From Ganoderma boninense (lineage: Eukaryota > Basidiomycota > Agaricomycetes > Polyporales > Polyporaceae): 64,000 nucleotides of DNA. The position numbers and the translations under genes are program-made. The stretch lies in the NCBI GenBank assembly GCA_002900995.3, contig CM035315.1, positions 2,748,814 to 2,812,813 of the forward strand, read 5' to 3'. Each line of letters starts with the position of its first letter. The first letter of the stretch is position 1. Under the pieces are notes generated by a model. It was not told the origin of the DNA. It saw nothing but the letters and a program-made list of their open reading frames with translations, and did not search any database. This document shows positions 1 to 11,805 of this stretch, piece after piece.

Positions 1-158
1 TCTTGTCTATCCAGCTACTGCTCTGCGAGCAGTACTTTCATACCTCTACGTCCTCTAGACCTAACAAGTCTAGTATCCAAACTCTAGTCAACCACTAGTC
101 TTTGGTCTAAAAGGCCTGATCTATTGAACTGTAAGTCCAATAGGTTAAGGACGTAACA
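1..158 (+). repeat. 5' LTR of element C, 3' portion only
   Basis: It aligns without gaps to 52696-52853 and differs at two positions, both transitions. It ends in the same GACGTAACA. The missing part (about 332 bases) lies left of the window. Confidence 0.95.
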
Positions 159-160
159 TT

Positions 161-172
161 AGACTGAAAACT
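161..172 (+). promoter_or_regulatory. Primer-binding site of element C (self-priming type)
   Basis: AGACTGAAAACT lies two bases after the LTR. It is the exact reverse complement of AGTTTTCAGTCT at 52685-52696 in the LTR, which sits 34 bases after the TATATAAG box and so near the expected mRNA 5' end. No TGG that would pair with a tRNA CCA end is present. This matches the Tf1 self-priming layout. Confidence 0.8.
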
Positions 173-483
173 CTGTGCTCCACCTTTTCAGGTGCAGAGA
201 ACCCACACCACCAGGGACTGTTGTTATAGCTGTCGGGAGTGCTAGTCACCCGGAATGACTCAAGTAGCGAAGTCAAGAGGACTACGTCAGGAGACTGTCA
301 CTGTAGTGAAGTCTGTATAAAGAAGAATGACGTATAACGTCGAATGGAACAAGGAAAGAAGGCACCACGGCAGGTCAAGGACAATTCCAACAGGGATCGT
401 CAAAGGGACCAAAGCCAGGAACACACCTCTATAGATTGATTCAAGACACTCCAACAAACATCTGGGCAGACACATACGGTCAC
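173..483 (+). other. Element C leader and start of a pre-gag reading frame
   Basis: Noncoding leader is followed by a frame open from about 334. That frame runs to the element A insertion and continues in frame from 12271 after removal of A and one GTCAC copy. One TGA lies just upstream (about 331). The true start is unknown. Confidence 0.6.
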
Positions 484-943
484 TGTTACGACTGGCTGTC
501 GAGTAAGATCAGGGAGGAGGCTTACGAGACGAGCAAGGGCGTCGACGAGCACTTGTGCAGCGAGAGTGGAGCAGGGCTAAACAGTCAGGCTGGAGACAAG
601 ATGTATTGAGTGAGTAACTAATGAGCGAGAATACAGTGAAGCTTACCTGGAGACAAGAGGTCAAAACTGAGGTCTCCAGGTAGCAAAGTACAGGTCTTAT
701 ATACATGTAACGGACAATGGGAACCGTGGACAATAGGTAACTATGGACATGGGAACCAGTGGGAGAACAATGGTATGTAGTACAATGACGACGGGAACAA
801 TGGGTAACAGGAGTTATTGTACTGCGAGAACAAGGGACAGGTTTGCTAAACAACGGAGGACAATAAGGACGACGCGGGAGGCAAACAGTCCGAAAAGGGA
901 AAGAGAGACGCCGGGGTAGACGCCGAGCGTGCCGTTCATGACA
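484..943 (-). repeat. 3' LTR of element A
   Basis: 460 bases, about 97% identical to 11806-12265. On the minus strand it begins TGTCATGAACGG and ends GTCGTAACA. The TATA box (CTTATATA on the plus strand) is at 696-703 and the predicted mRNA start AGTTTTGACCT is at 668-658. Confidence 0.95.
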
Positions 944-958
944 ATACCCCCCTCCTAA
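944..958 (-). promoter_or_regulatory. Polypurine tract of element A
   Basis: On the minus strand AGGAGGGGGGTAT directly precedes the 3' LTR. The same tract precedes the 3' LTR of element B (33257-33269). It would prime plus-strand DNA synthesis. Confidence 0.85.
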
Positions 959-969
959 GGATCGTGTCC

Positions 970-3900
970 TCACGATCGAGTCTTCTTGTTGAGAGGGCCA
1001 GGAGCGTCGGGATGTGTCGAATGAAACTTTTGCAGCACTTTTGGCGCATTTGCTAGATCTGACACGTCTTCCCAGCTATCGTGTTCAGGGCCCCAGCCCT
1101 TCCAGTGAACAAGATACTGCAGTTTCTTCCACCGCCCATACCGACGTGACTCTAACACTTCCTCTACTTCGTACTCTTCCTCTCCTTCCACTTCAAGGGC
1201 TGCAGGTTCAGGGGGATGCCGACCGGGGAGTTGGCTTTCTTTGTGTGGGTGTAGGAGCGTCACATGGAACACTGGGTGGAGTCCCATATCTTTGGGGAGC
1301 TTGAGCTCATAAGCCAAGTTGCCCACTTTGCGCTTGACAGGGTACGGGCCAGCGTACCGGTCCACCAGTTTCCGAGAGACTCCAGGGACACGGAAGTTCC
1401 TCGTGTCGAGCCACACCTTCTGACCCTCCTTGAACTCTGGAGCAGCGGAGACATAGCGATCGTAGTACTCTTTCATCCGCTCTGCTGCCAGGGTTAAGGC
1501 TGAGGTTGCATCCTCCCTTGCCTGCCGCAACTTCCTCTCTTCGTTCGTCTGCCATAGGCACCGTGGTGGATAGCATTGGAACATGGAACTGAGGTTCATA
1601 GCCGTACATGAGGTAAAACGGCGAGTACCCTGTGGACGAATGTACGCGCGAGTTGAAGCAGTATTCTGCCGTTGGCAGCCACTTGACCCAATCGTCGCGG
1701 CGCCTTGAGCAGTACATCCGTAGGTACGCCTCTATCTCCTGGTTCCATCGCTCCGACTGTCCATCCGTCTGCGGGTGGTAGGCTGTGGACAATGCACTCT
1801 CTATATCGAGGCCTTAAAGGATTGCACGGAAGAGCTTGCTAGAGAACTGGGGCCCCCAATCAGAGATGATCTTTTGCGGGAGTCCATGTAGACGGAACCA
1901 TTCTCGAATGAAGTTGTTTGCAGTCCCTTCCGTGTCGATCTCCTTGGTGCATGGAATAAGGTGAATCATCTTTCCATGCCAATCAGCAATAAGCTGGAGC
2001 ACATTGTATCCATCCACCTCTGGCAGTCCAGTGATGAAGTCACAGGTCACTACTTGGCCTGGGCCGTCTGGGATCTCGTTGGGTTGAAGGGGACCATGTG
2101 GCTTCGCATGTGAAGTCTTGCCACAGCGACAAGTGTCGCAGGTCTCAACGTAATCCTTAATGAACTTTGCCATGCCCGGCCACCAGTAGTTCCGTGTAAC
2201 CAACTCCACCGTCTTTGCCTGGCCAGGGTGTCTAGCAGGCGGGAGGTCATGGTGAATGCGCACTATCTCTGCTCGGAGTGTGTCATCTTTGGGGACATAA
2301 ACTTGGCCGCGGTAGAGCAGCAGGCCTTGTTCTGTGTTCCAGTCCACAAAATCGTTATGTAGACATGCTGGTCCTAGCTTATTGAGCTTGCTGAGTGCCT
2401 TTGCGACCTCCTGCTCACGCTCTCCACATTCTCGAATGCCGCGGAGCAGTGCCTTCTCTGGTACCACTGACATGTGCCCTCTCTTAGCTGCCAGTACTCG
2501 GAAGCGATCGGGTTGCAACATGACTCGGTTCAGGTTGTCATCGGCGTCATCCTTCTGGTGATCAGGCCTGCGCGACAGCGCATCTGCCCTACCGTTGGAG
2601 GTGCCTGGCTTGTGTGCAATGACAAAGTCGAACCGTGACAGATAGAGAGCCCAACGTGCCTGCCTGCGTGTGAGGTTTTGTGCCGCCTTCCAGTACTCAA
2701 GGTTCTTGTGGTCCGACTGGATCTCGAACACACTGGGAAGACCCTCGAGGTAGTGGCGCCAGGCCTGCAGGGCACGGATGATAGCGAGCATCTCCTTGTC
2801 ATAGATCTCGTAGTTGCGTTCCGCATCGCTCATTGACTCAGAGTGGAAAGCCACAGGGTGCCATTTGCCGTCCTCCCCCTCCTGAGACAGAACCGCACCG
2901 GTAGCATACCCGGATGCATCGACTTCAATGCAGGTTTTGCGGTCTGGGTCATACATGCTCAGGACAGGCCTTTCAGTGAAACGACGTTTGAGCTCATCGA
3001 ATGCTGATTGCTCTTCGGCACCCCATTGCCAGGGAGCATTACCCGTGAGACAGTCAAGGGGTTTGCATACCGCACTGAAGTCCTTAATGAACCACCTGTA
3101 GAAATTCGCAAAACCGCAGAACTTCTGTACATCTGAGGCGTTCTGAGAGACAGGCCATTCTGCGATACCTCTGACCTTCACTGGGTCCATCTCCACACAG
3201 TTCTCCAAGACGAGCACACCTAGGTACTCAACCTTAGGCTGTTCGAATTCGCACTTCTCTGGCTTGCAGAACAGGTCGTGCTCCGCCAGATGCTTCAGGA
3301 CCTCACGCACCAATGTGCGGTGTTCCTCGATGTTGTTGGTGAATATGAGGATGTCGTCAAGGTAGATAGTGATTTTGCCAAGTATGATGAGGTCCTTGAA
3401 GATGTCGTTCATGAGCGCAGAGAATGTACTGGGCGAGTTGGCCAGTCCAAAGTACATCACGTTCGGTTCGAACAGTCCGCGATTGGTAACAAAGGCAGCC
3501 TTCCATTCATCACCGGTCTTGATCCGCACATTGTTGTACCCCCAACGGATGTCAAGCTTTGTAAAGTACTTGGCCCTCTTGAGTCGATCCATCAAGTCCG
3601 ACACCAACGGCAGTGGGTATCGGTTCTTAATGGTGATGTCGTTCAATCGCCGGTAGTCCTGTACAGGACGTAGGCTGCCGTCCTTCTTTTTAACGAAGAA
3701 GAATGGTGACGACATCGGTGACTTCGACTCTTGAATATATCCTTTGGCCAAGTTCTCGCTAAGGAACTTGTCAAGCTCAACCTGCTCGCTGGGAGACAGG
3801 GGGTACACCTTGGAATGGAACATCCTAGCATCTGGTACGAGTTCTATAGTGTGGTCATAGGGTCCGTGCTCAGGTAGACGTTCGGACGCCTCTTTCGAGA

Positions 3901-4753
3901 ACATACACAGATACTCGTGGTACTGGGGAGGTACAATCTCTTCGACAGGACGGACTTCCTTCTTCTGATACTCTTGTTCAGCGAGCTGTTGAGAGTACGT
4001 GTAGCTCGCCGACACAAAGATCTTAGGGGTACCTCGAAGTTGTCGTCCATCTTCCAGTGCATTGAGAAGAGACTCCTCAGTGCCATCCCATTCCGGCAGA
4101 AAACCTGGTGGTGGAGGCCTATCTTCCTCCTCCTCCTCGACCATTACGGCCGTGCATATCCTACCCATCATCTTTGCCTTCCGCACCCGCCGAGAACCGT
4201 TGCGCGCCGTAAGCCGTACCTCCGTATCACGCGCTTTGGTCTCAACAGGTTTGGATGCCTTCCGATGAGTCGGACATGCCTCTGGACATCTCGATAGGCG
4301 CAGTGAGCCACGTTCCCAATCTACTTCAGGGTTGTGCTTGCGCAGCCAGTTCAGGCCAATGATCACATCCTCTTCCCCTATGTCTGTCACCACAAACACC
4401 ACCTTCTCCTGGTGGTCTCCAATCGCCATATCCAACACGGTGACCTCCGTGATCGTCCCATCACGGTTCTCAGTACCATCTATGTTGTACAGAGGGATTG
4501 GCCTTGCCAACTTCCTCGTCATAACCTGGTTCTTCTCTACGAACCGTCTATGTAAAAACTTGGTAGTAGCTCCACTATCTACCATTGCTACTATGTCCTT
4601 ATGTCGCTGCTTGCCGATCAACCGTACCGGTATATGAAAGTGTTGGCCACTATGATTTACTTCATATACAAATGCAGAACTCAGTACAGAAAATCGACTA
4701 TTACTACAAGAGCCGGCACGCGCAGCGTCCAGTGCGGCTCTGATCAGAAACCC
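970..4753 (-). pseudogene. Element A Pol polyprotein (PR-RT-RNase H-integrase-chromodomain), disrupted
   Basis: Read from the -1 frame at the gag end. An aspartic protease with DSGATT is near 4580, and reverse transcriptase has its YLDD box near 3355. RNase H includes VDASGYATG near 2925. The integrase zinc motif spans about 2260-2120, followed by the catalytic core with CDFITGLP near 2035, SDWGPQF near 1860 and YHPQTDG near 1780. A C-terminal chromodomain containing YLVHWKGW lies at about 1160-1010. Disruptions are an in-frame TAA at about 1815 just after the integrase core and a frame change near 1590. Two Arg codons expected in DRG/DRH-type motifs read Trp, consistent with CGG to TGG. The closest relative here is element B, whose Pol is similar throughout. 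Inferred nonfunctional. Confidence 0.93.
4744..4753 (-). promoter_or_regulatory. Probable -1 ribosomal frameshift site, element A gag-pol
   Basis: On the minus strand GGGTTTC is followed at once by the gag stop TGA. Slipping back one base enters a frame open through the protease. Element B has the identical arrangement. GGGTTTC fits the X XXY YYZ slippery pattern. Confidence 0.65.
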
Positions 4754-5418
4754 TCCTTCTTTTCAGCGGCCGAAAGGGCCGCCAGCTTTTCCTCCATCGC
4801 CTTAACCTGGGCCTGGAGAGCCGCCACTTCCGTAGTCGTGGTGGACGAGGAAGCAGCCTTCTGTCCTCCTGCCTTAAGCTTCGGGCATTTGACGGCGCGG
4901 TGTCCGGGTTGACCACAGCTGTAGCAGTTCCCGGTAAACGGCTTCTTCCCTGTAGCAGCTGCCTTCTCTCCCTTCTTCTTCCACCCAAACGACTTCGGGC
5001 GTTCCTCCTCTCTAGTGACAAGGTTCTGGTCGAGCGACAGCGCCACCTTCTGAATTTTCGTGAGGTCGGAGATGTCGTGGGCAGTGGTAGCGAAGACATC
5101 CTTGAGTCTGGGAGGCAACCCCTCGCGGTACCGTTCACGCTTGTCTGCGTCACTGAAGCTGGTCCGGGCCGCGATGGCGTTAAACTGCACCGTGTACTCC
5201 TTGACGGTGCCAACCTTGTGGTACGCCTTGCAAAGCTTAACCAGCTCAGCGACGGCAGCTTCCTTGTCGTCCGCTGCGCAGAAATGGGCCTTGAAGGCCG
5301 TTTCAAAGGCATTGAAGTCTGCCCAAGGACTTTTCGTGGTCGCGAGGGTCACGATGTGAGGCCCTGCCCAGTCTGCCGCTCCCTCAGTAAGCTTGCTCAG
5401 GACCGTCATCCATGTGAC

Positions 5419-5844
5419 TGTTGAAGTCGGTGCTGTAGCGCCCGCAGTTTTGATCGCACCAAGTCCGCGATCGCACCGTACGTACATGGCAGTGTCCCCT
5501 ACCTACCCTATTTTTCGTTGCGTTAGCATAGGACATCTCATAGAGTTACAACATCGTCTTCATTAGAGGCTCCAACTAGCTTAGATCTGCATCCTGCTCT
5601 ACTTTACACTGTACAGTCCGCAATTCTTGTCCTCTGGGCGCCATAACGGCGCCAGTAGCACAGCATTACATACTCTACCTAGCACGTGCTCCATGAGCTG
5701 TATCGACGCCTCTGTCAGGCTCTGTGTCCTTAGACTTTACAGAGCTTGACACAGGTGAGTAGCATATCTTAGTTTCCTGCAATACAGACTTTACAGAGCT
5801 TGACACAGGCCATTGTGACGTCCTGAGGGCCACTGCAGCCAACA
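5419..5844 (+). repeat. 5' LTR of copia element D
   Basis: Begins TGTTGAAGTC and ends GCAGCCAACA. It contains a direct repeat of CTTTACAGAGCTTGACACAG near its end. Confidence 0.96.
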
Positions 5845-5862
5845 GGTTATGAGCCCTGCGCT
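5845..5862 (+). promoter_or_regulatory. Primer-binding site of element D (initiator tRNA-Met fragment)
   Basis: GGTTATGAGCCCTGCGCT directly follows the LTR. Its complement reads as the anticodon stem-loop of initiator tRNA-Met, including CAT. Drosophila copia and yeast Ty5 use such an internal half-tRNA primer. The match to tRNA was made from memory of the fungal initiator sequence. Confidence 0.75.
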
Positions 5863-6092
5863 CTCAGCACCTCAGGACTCCAAATTTCGCTTGTCTATTC
5901 GCTCTCTGGCCTCACCCAGCCCCCACTCCTCTCCTGCTCCCTCTGCTTGACGCATCTGCTCACTCTGGGACTGGTTTCTCCTCTCTTCGCTCCAGGACGC
6001 AGTTTCGTCCCTCACCTCGTCGTTTCGCCAGTGCGTCGCGCGCGCCACGTCATCGCCCAGGCCCCTCGTTGCCACGTCCCCACGTCGTGCCC
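5863..6092 (+). other. Element D leader; gag apparently deleted
   Basis: About 230 bases follow the PBS, where a capsid gene of several hundred codons would normally begin. No capsid or CCHC motif is seen in any frame here or in the roughly 110 codons before the protease. Confidence 0.6.
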
Positions 6093-9000
6093 ATGGATCC
6101 CAGTATGTCATTCATGCCTTCCTACTCCTTCTGTGCCACCCCCATCCTTTCAAGCCCAGTGCTTTGCCCAGTGCACTGCCAGCAAGAGGGCGCCCCCCAG
6201 GCCTCCCAGGTCATCCCCCAGCGCTCCCACATGTGCCAAGGCAGGGATGTGGCTTTTGGGCCCACCTGCTTGTCATCTCATGCCGTTAGGCCAGATGACA
6301 TCCCCCAGCACACTGCTGGGGTGGCCATGGTCGACCTTCGCTGTCCCTCTGCCCTCCAGGCGTCCCCAGACCGCTCCTCTTCGCTCTCCAGCCCTGCTGC
6401 GACCATGTGGAACACAGACACGGGTGCATCAGCGCACATGACCCCCCACAGGCACTGGTTTCGCTCCTACTCGCCCCACAGCATCCCCATCCGCCTTGCC
6501 AACTCCCACATCGTCTACTCTGCGGGTATGGGCTCTGTGGTGTTCCAGCCAGCTGAGATGGACGGAGTTTTGCCCCCTGCCATCGTCCTCCATGATGTCC
6601 TCCATGTCCCTGCCCTGGCCAGCAACCTCCTGTCGATCTTCCACCTCACCCGGGAGAAGGGCTACTCCGTTGAGCTCTCTGCGTCGTCTGTGCTCTTCTA
6701 CCACCAGGGGCAGCTGCGCTTCAAGGCCCAGGTCAACGAGCACAACGTCGGCTACCTCCTCGGCCACACCCTGTCCCAGTCCAAGTCTGCCATGTCCGCC
6801 TCTACCACCTGCGACGAGGACCTCGCCCTGTGGCACCAGCGCTGCTCCCATGTCAACCTCGACGACCTGCGCTCTGTGGTCAACAAGGAGCTTGTCAAGG
6901 GTCTCACCATCCGCTCCAAGCGTGCCCCCAGTGCCATCTGCGAGCCCTGCCTGGCTGGCAAGCTCAACCGCCACTCCATCCCTCGCTTCGCCTCCAGACG
7001 GTTCGTTCGCCTTGCGCTGGTGCACACAGACCTCAAGGGCAAGCTTGCTGTGCCCACGCCCGAGGGCTACCTCTACTGGATGGTGTTGTCGACGATGCAA
7101 CGCGTTTCTGGGCCCTGGCCTACCTCAAGCGCAAGAGCGACGCATTTGCAGCCTTCAAGGCGTACAAGGCCTACGCTGAGAACTGCCTGGGCCTGCGCAT
7201 CAAGGCCACACGGGACGACAAGGGCGGCGAGTACATGGGCCAGGAGTTCATCGACTTCTGCGCTGAGCACAGCATCCACAGGCAGCACACTGAGCCAGAC
7301 GAGCCCCACCAGAATGGCGTTGCAGAGCGAGCCAACAGGACGACGTCTGAGGGCGCCACTGCCCTCCTTGCCCAGTCCAAGCTGCCTCCTTCGTTCTGGT
7401 GCCATGCTGTCTCCACCTTCGTCCACACGCGCAACCGCATGCCCACCTCTGCGCTCGACGGCGGCATTCCCTACACAGCCTGGAAGGGCGATGGGCGCAA
7501 GCCTGATGTGTCCTATTTCCGCATTTTTGGCTGCCTGGCCTATGTGCTCATCCGCAAGAAGGACCGCAAGGCGCTGCAGCCCCACACGCGCAAGTGCATC
7601 TTCATCGGCTACCCGGATGGCACCAAGGCCTGGCGGTTCTGGGACCCTGCAACAAAGAAGGTGATTGTCTCGTCGCATGCAGTGTTTGACGAGCAGTGCT
7701 TCCCTGGCAACTCGCCCTTCATCAATGTGTTTGGCCTGCCCCTCGACAATGTGGACATCCCTGGGGACGCTGACGATGCAGCACCACCAGACGGCGGTGT
7801 GCCAGGAGTGCCAGAGCTGCATGATCAGGGGAGAGATGACGACTATGATGATCCTGCACCTCCTGCGCCTCCAGCTCCTCCAGCTCCTCCTGCGCCTCCT
7901 GCACCTCCTGCACCACACCCTGCGCCTCCACCACCTCGCCAGCCATCTCCAGCTCGATCGCCTTCACCACTAGACTCTCCACCACCGGCACAACGTCCTG
8001 CACAACTCCCTGCTCGCTCGCCATCACCCCTGGCTCACTCACCACCACCCCCTGCTCGCTCACCAACGCCTCCACCTGCTCGGCCACCTCCTGCACCAGT
8101 TGCTCGCCCTGTCGCTCCATCTGCGCACCAGCAAGCACAAAACCCAGGTTTCAGGCCCTATCCAGCTCTCGCTCGCAAGCAGCTCCCCTCACGTGCCTCT
8201 CGCCCCCAAGGCTCCCTCAACGAGCGTGCCCTTGAACGCCAGAACCTCGTTCCTCAGCGCCTTCGCATTCGCTCAGTGTCCCCTGCTCCTGCTCCTGCTC
8301 CTGCTCCGTCTCCTCAGCCTGAACGCTCCTTGTCGCCCGATCCACTCATTGAGGCTCCAGTCGATGCACCAGCTGCTCCTGGCCTTAATCGACCGTTCCC
8401 CAACCGTCCACGCTCTCCCCCACCGAGTCCTACATCCTCAGACGACGAGCTGGACCTCATAGGTCGAGGGGACAGCAGCGATGAGGACGCACTCCATGCA
8501 ATGCTGGCAGGCCTCGATGACGTCTACTCTGACCCCCTGGTTGACTACCTGTCCTACGACGATGCCCTGGACGTCGCATTCGAGTCAGTGGTTGAGCAGG
8601 CGTCGAAGGCCAGCCAGGAGCACTTTGGGGAGCCCACCTCGATGTCCGAGGTCATGGCACTCGAGCCTGAGGAGCGCAACAAGTGGCTCAAGGCAGCGCA
8701 GGAAGAGCTGCAGTCCCTCGTCGAGAACGGCACCTTTGAGCTTGTCCTCCTCCCTCCTGGTCGCAAGGCCATTGGCTCCCGCTGGGTGTTCCGTGTCAAG
8801 CGCAACGCAGATGGCTCCATCGAACGCTACAAGGGCAGACTGGTGGCCAAGGGCTTCTCACAGCGCCCTGGCTTCGAGTACAATGAGACCTTTGCTCCTA
8901 CGCCCAAGTGGGCCTCCATCCGCGCCATCCTCGCCATTGCAGCCCTTGAGGACCTGGAGCTGGAGTCGGTGGACATCTCCTCTGCCTACCTCAACGGCGA

Positions 9001-10195
9001 GCTCAAGGAGGAGGTCTACATGCGCCAGCCAGATGGCTTTGAGGAGAAGACTCCGCAGTGGGTGTGGCGCCTGCGCAAGGCTCTCTATGGCCTCAAGCAG
9101 GCTGGCCGCTGCTGGCACGAGAAGCTCGACGAGGTGCTCACCAAGCTGGGCTTTGAACGCCTCACCTGCGAGCACAGTGTCTGGGTGTACCTGCGCGATG
9201 GTGTGCGCCTCATTATCCCTGTATTTGTCGACGACATCACCATTGCAGGCAAGGACAAGGCAGCAATCCAGCGAGTCAAGGACGACCTGCGCAAGCACTT
9301 CAAGCTGCGAGACCTGGGCCCCACATCGTGGCTGCTGGGTGTGCAGATTGAGCGCAACCGCTCACAGCGTTCCCTGTCCATCTCGCAGCAGCAATACTCC
9401 CTGGACATCCTGGAGCGATACGGCTTCTCCAACTGCGACCCAGTCAGCACTCCCATGGACCCTGGCCTCCGCCTCAGTGCAGACATGGCCCCCACATTGC
9501 CAGCAGACATCCGTGCAATGCAGGACATCCCCTACAGCCAGGCCGTCGGTTCCCTCTTCTATCTTGCAGTGGCCACTCGCCCAGACATCGCTCGCACTGT
9601 GGGCAACCTTGCACGCTTCTCGCAGCACCCTGGCATGGCGCACTGGAAGGCAGTCAAGCACCTGTTTCGCTACATCAAGGGCACCCTCGACTACAAGCTC
9701 ACCTACGCTCCCTCGCCAGAGTCAGAGCTGTTCACCTCCTACACCGACGCAGACCACGCTGGCTGCCCTGACACTGGTCGCTCCACCTCTGGCTATGTGA
9801 TCAAGATGGGCACTGGGGCCATCTCCTGGTCGAGTCGTCTTCAGTCCCTCGTTGCTCTGTCCACCACAGAGGCCGAGTTCATCGCTGCAGTCTCGTGTGG
9901 CCAGGAGATGCTCTGGCTGCGCAATCTGCTCACAGAGTTTGGTTACAGCCTCTCCTCTGCCTCCCGCATGCGCATCGACAACCTCTCTGCCCTGTCTGTG
10001 GCGAAGAACCCAGAGCACCATGGGCGGATGAAGCACCTTGACCTGCGCTTCTACTGGCTGCAGGATGAGGTGGCCAAGGGGCGCATTGAGGTGGTGCACC
10101 TGCGCACGTCGCACATGCCTGCTGACATCCTGACCAAGTCACTGCCCAAGCCCAAAGTGCTTGAGATGGTGCAGATGCTCGGATTGGGGACTTGA
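6093..10195 (+). pseudogene. Element D copia Pol polyprotein (PR-IN-RT-RNase H), one frameshift
   Basis: The likely start is ATG 6093, with about 108 residues before the protease motif DTGA (6417-6428). A GAG-pre-integrase zinc region (LWHQRCSH near 6830, CEPC near 6942) leads into the integrase core. The frame breaks near 7084, where one G seems lost in what would read YWMVVVDDATRF; the +1 frame then runs unbroken to 10195. A Pro-rich linker (about 7850-8450) separates integrase from reverse transcriptase (FVDD near 9225). RNase H includes SYTDADHAG near 9740 and ends before the PPT. High GC3 sets it apart from A and C. Apart from the frameshift and missing capsid it is well preserved. Confidence 0.93.
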
Positions 10196-10198
10196 GCG

Positions 10199-10210
10199 AT
10201 CAGGGGAGAG
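10199..10210 (+). promoter_or_regulatory. Polypurine tract of element D
   Basis: ATCAGGGGAGAG directly precedes the 3' LTR and is the expected plus-strand primer. Confidence 0.75.
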
Positions 10211-10636
10211 TGTTGAAGTCGGTGCTGTAGCGCCCGCAGTTTTGATCGCACCAAGTCCGCGATCGCACCGTACGTACATGGCAGTGTCCCCTACCTACCC
10301 TATTTTTCGTTTCGTTAGCATAGGACATCTCATAGAGTTACAACATCGTCTTCATTAGAGGCTCCAACTAGCTTAGATCTGCATCCTGCTCTACTTTACA
10401 CTGTACAGTCCGCAATTCTTGTCCTCTGGGCGCCATAACGGCGCCAGTAGCACAGCGTTACATACTCTACCTAGCACGTGCTCCATGAGCTGTATCGACG
10501 CCTCTGTCAGGCTCTGTGTCCTTAGACTTTACAGAGCTTGACACAGGTGAGTAGCATATCTTAGTTTCCTGCAATACAGACTTTACAGAGCTTGACACAG
10601 GCCATTGTGACGTCCTGAGGGCCACTGCAGCCAACA
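10211..10636 (+). repeat. 3' LTR of copia element D
   Basis: 426 bases, two differences from the 5' LTR, followed directly by the TSD GTGAC. Confidence 0.96.
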
Positions 10637-11415
10637 GTGACGACGGGGTCCAGGCCAGGGGCTGCTGTCGTCAGAGTGTTGTAGTAGATCCTGGCTGCAG
10701 ACACGAAGCGTAGACCATCTTGAGCAGTTTTTCCATCGTATGTGGAGGGAGCGATTTGGGAGAGGAGTTTGGAGACATCGAATGGCGGGAGAGTGGTCAT
10801 GACGGGTGAGGACGATCGGCTGGATGAGGACGATGAAGAGGGTTGTGGAGTGTTGAGATTGACGGTTTCTCGTTTGGGTTGCGGTTCGAGCTTAACTTCA
10901 GGCTTCGCTTCTGCCTTTGGAAGTTTAGAACTCGAGGCAACAGGGGATGAAGTGGCTCGCTGCCGGGCGAGTTCGAGGGCTGTCTGAAGAGGAATTGCTC
11001 CCAAACGTGGAGAGCCGGAGGGGGTCGCAGTAGGTGTTGGCTTGCGGCTGGTTGGACGTGAGGGTGCACGGGATGGAACCCGTGAAGATGGCTTGGATGG
11101 GGGACGAGAGGCTGGTCTGGACGCGGGGTTCTGGGTGGCGACTATCACCGCCTGACGAGCTGGGGGGCGTCCTGGATCTCGAGGTGCAGGTGCTGGTGGG
11201 TTTGCGATCTTCGCACGGATTAGGACTTCCTGTTCTTTGGTGGTGAGGAGTCTAGGGGCGATGCCTTCGCGAGTTTCAAGAGTATCGTTGAATGTGTGTG
11301 ATTGGTGGGGGCACGGTTGCTCCTCGCAGTAGTACCAGGCTTGCTTATCTTCGTCCCAGTACTCGTCCTGTACCGCAGTGGGGTGAAATATGTGTCCCCA
11401 GGCTTGGCAAGCCAC

Positions 11416-11792
11416 GTTGAATCTCGCTTCCTTATCCTAGGAATGAAACGGCAGGTGCACGATCCAACACTGTCTGCTCAGCCTCCTCGGCCTATTGCTG
11501 TGTCTTAGCCCAAGGGGCACGGGCCCAAGGGTGTTCTGCCTTGGCTTTGTTTCGCCGCCTTTCTCTAGCCTCCCACGCCGTGAGGCGGACCACTTCTGTC
11601 AGTACCGGGGTCTCGTGTTAGGAGCTTTCCGCGTACTGTACCACTTGGGAGTGGCAAGCCTCAGGTTGCGCCGAGACCACGTCCGATGGTGTGACTAGAG
11701 CGCGTACTACGCTAGGCCAACACAGAGGATCAAAGTGCGTACCGTACGAGAGGGAAAAGAAAGGAAAGGGAGTACGCCGGTGCTCGTGTAGA
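11416..11792 (-). other. Element A leader between primer site and gag
   Basis: It is closely similar to the leader of element B (28903 to about 29270) until about 11425, where the two diverge. Frames are short and broken; no separate gene is supported. Confidence 0.6.
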
Positions 11793-11803
11793 AGTTTCGA
11801 CCT
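11793..11803 (-). promoter_or_regulatory. Primer-binding site of element A (self-priming type)
   Basis: On the minus strand AGGTCGAAACT lies two bases after the LTR. It pairs with AGTTTTGACCT in the LTR (11990-11980), which is about 35 bases after the TATA box: ten Watson-Crick pairs and one G-U. Element B has the same site with a perfect partner. Confidence 0.75.
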
Positions 11804-11805
11804 AA

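Larger units (their letters stand above)
5419..10636 (+). mobile_element. Element D: Ty1/copia LTR retrotransposon, nested in element A gag
   Basis: Two 426-base LTRs (5419-5844, 10211-10636) differ at two sites by eye. They are flanked by the TSD GTGAC (5414-5418, 10637-10641). The internal order is PBS, protease, integrase, RT, RNase H, PPT, which is the copia order. It lies opposite to A. LTR identity of about 99.5% marks it as the youngest LTR insertion. The capsid part of gag is largely missing and one base is missing near 7084, so this copy looks non-autonomous. Confidence 0.96.
4744..11415 (-). pseudogene. Element A Gag, split by copia element D
   Basis: The N-terminal part lies at 11415-10642 and the C-terminal part at 5418-4744. 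Removing D and one GTGAC copy rejoins them in frame. The first half is rich in Pro, Arg and Ser, with a long low-complexity segment, and ends with the start of a capsid-like region. The second half is the capsid core followed by one CCHC zinc knuckle (CYSCGQPGHRAVKC, about 4927-4886) and a C-terminal coiled coil. The frame opens at 11415 after an upstream TAG without a convincing ATG, so the true start is uncertain. It would form the virus-like particle and bind RNA; here the copia insertion kills it. Confidence 0.88.

Noticed and set aside
6429..10114. Long antisense and out-of-frame ORFs across copia element D
   Set aside because: They overlap the conserved copia Pol frame and arise from its high GC3 content.
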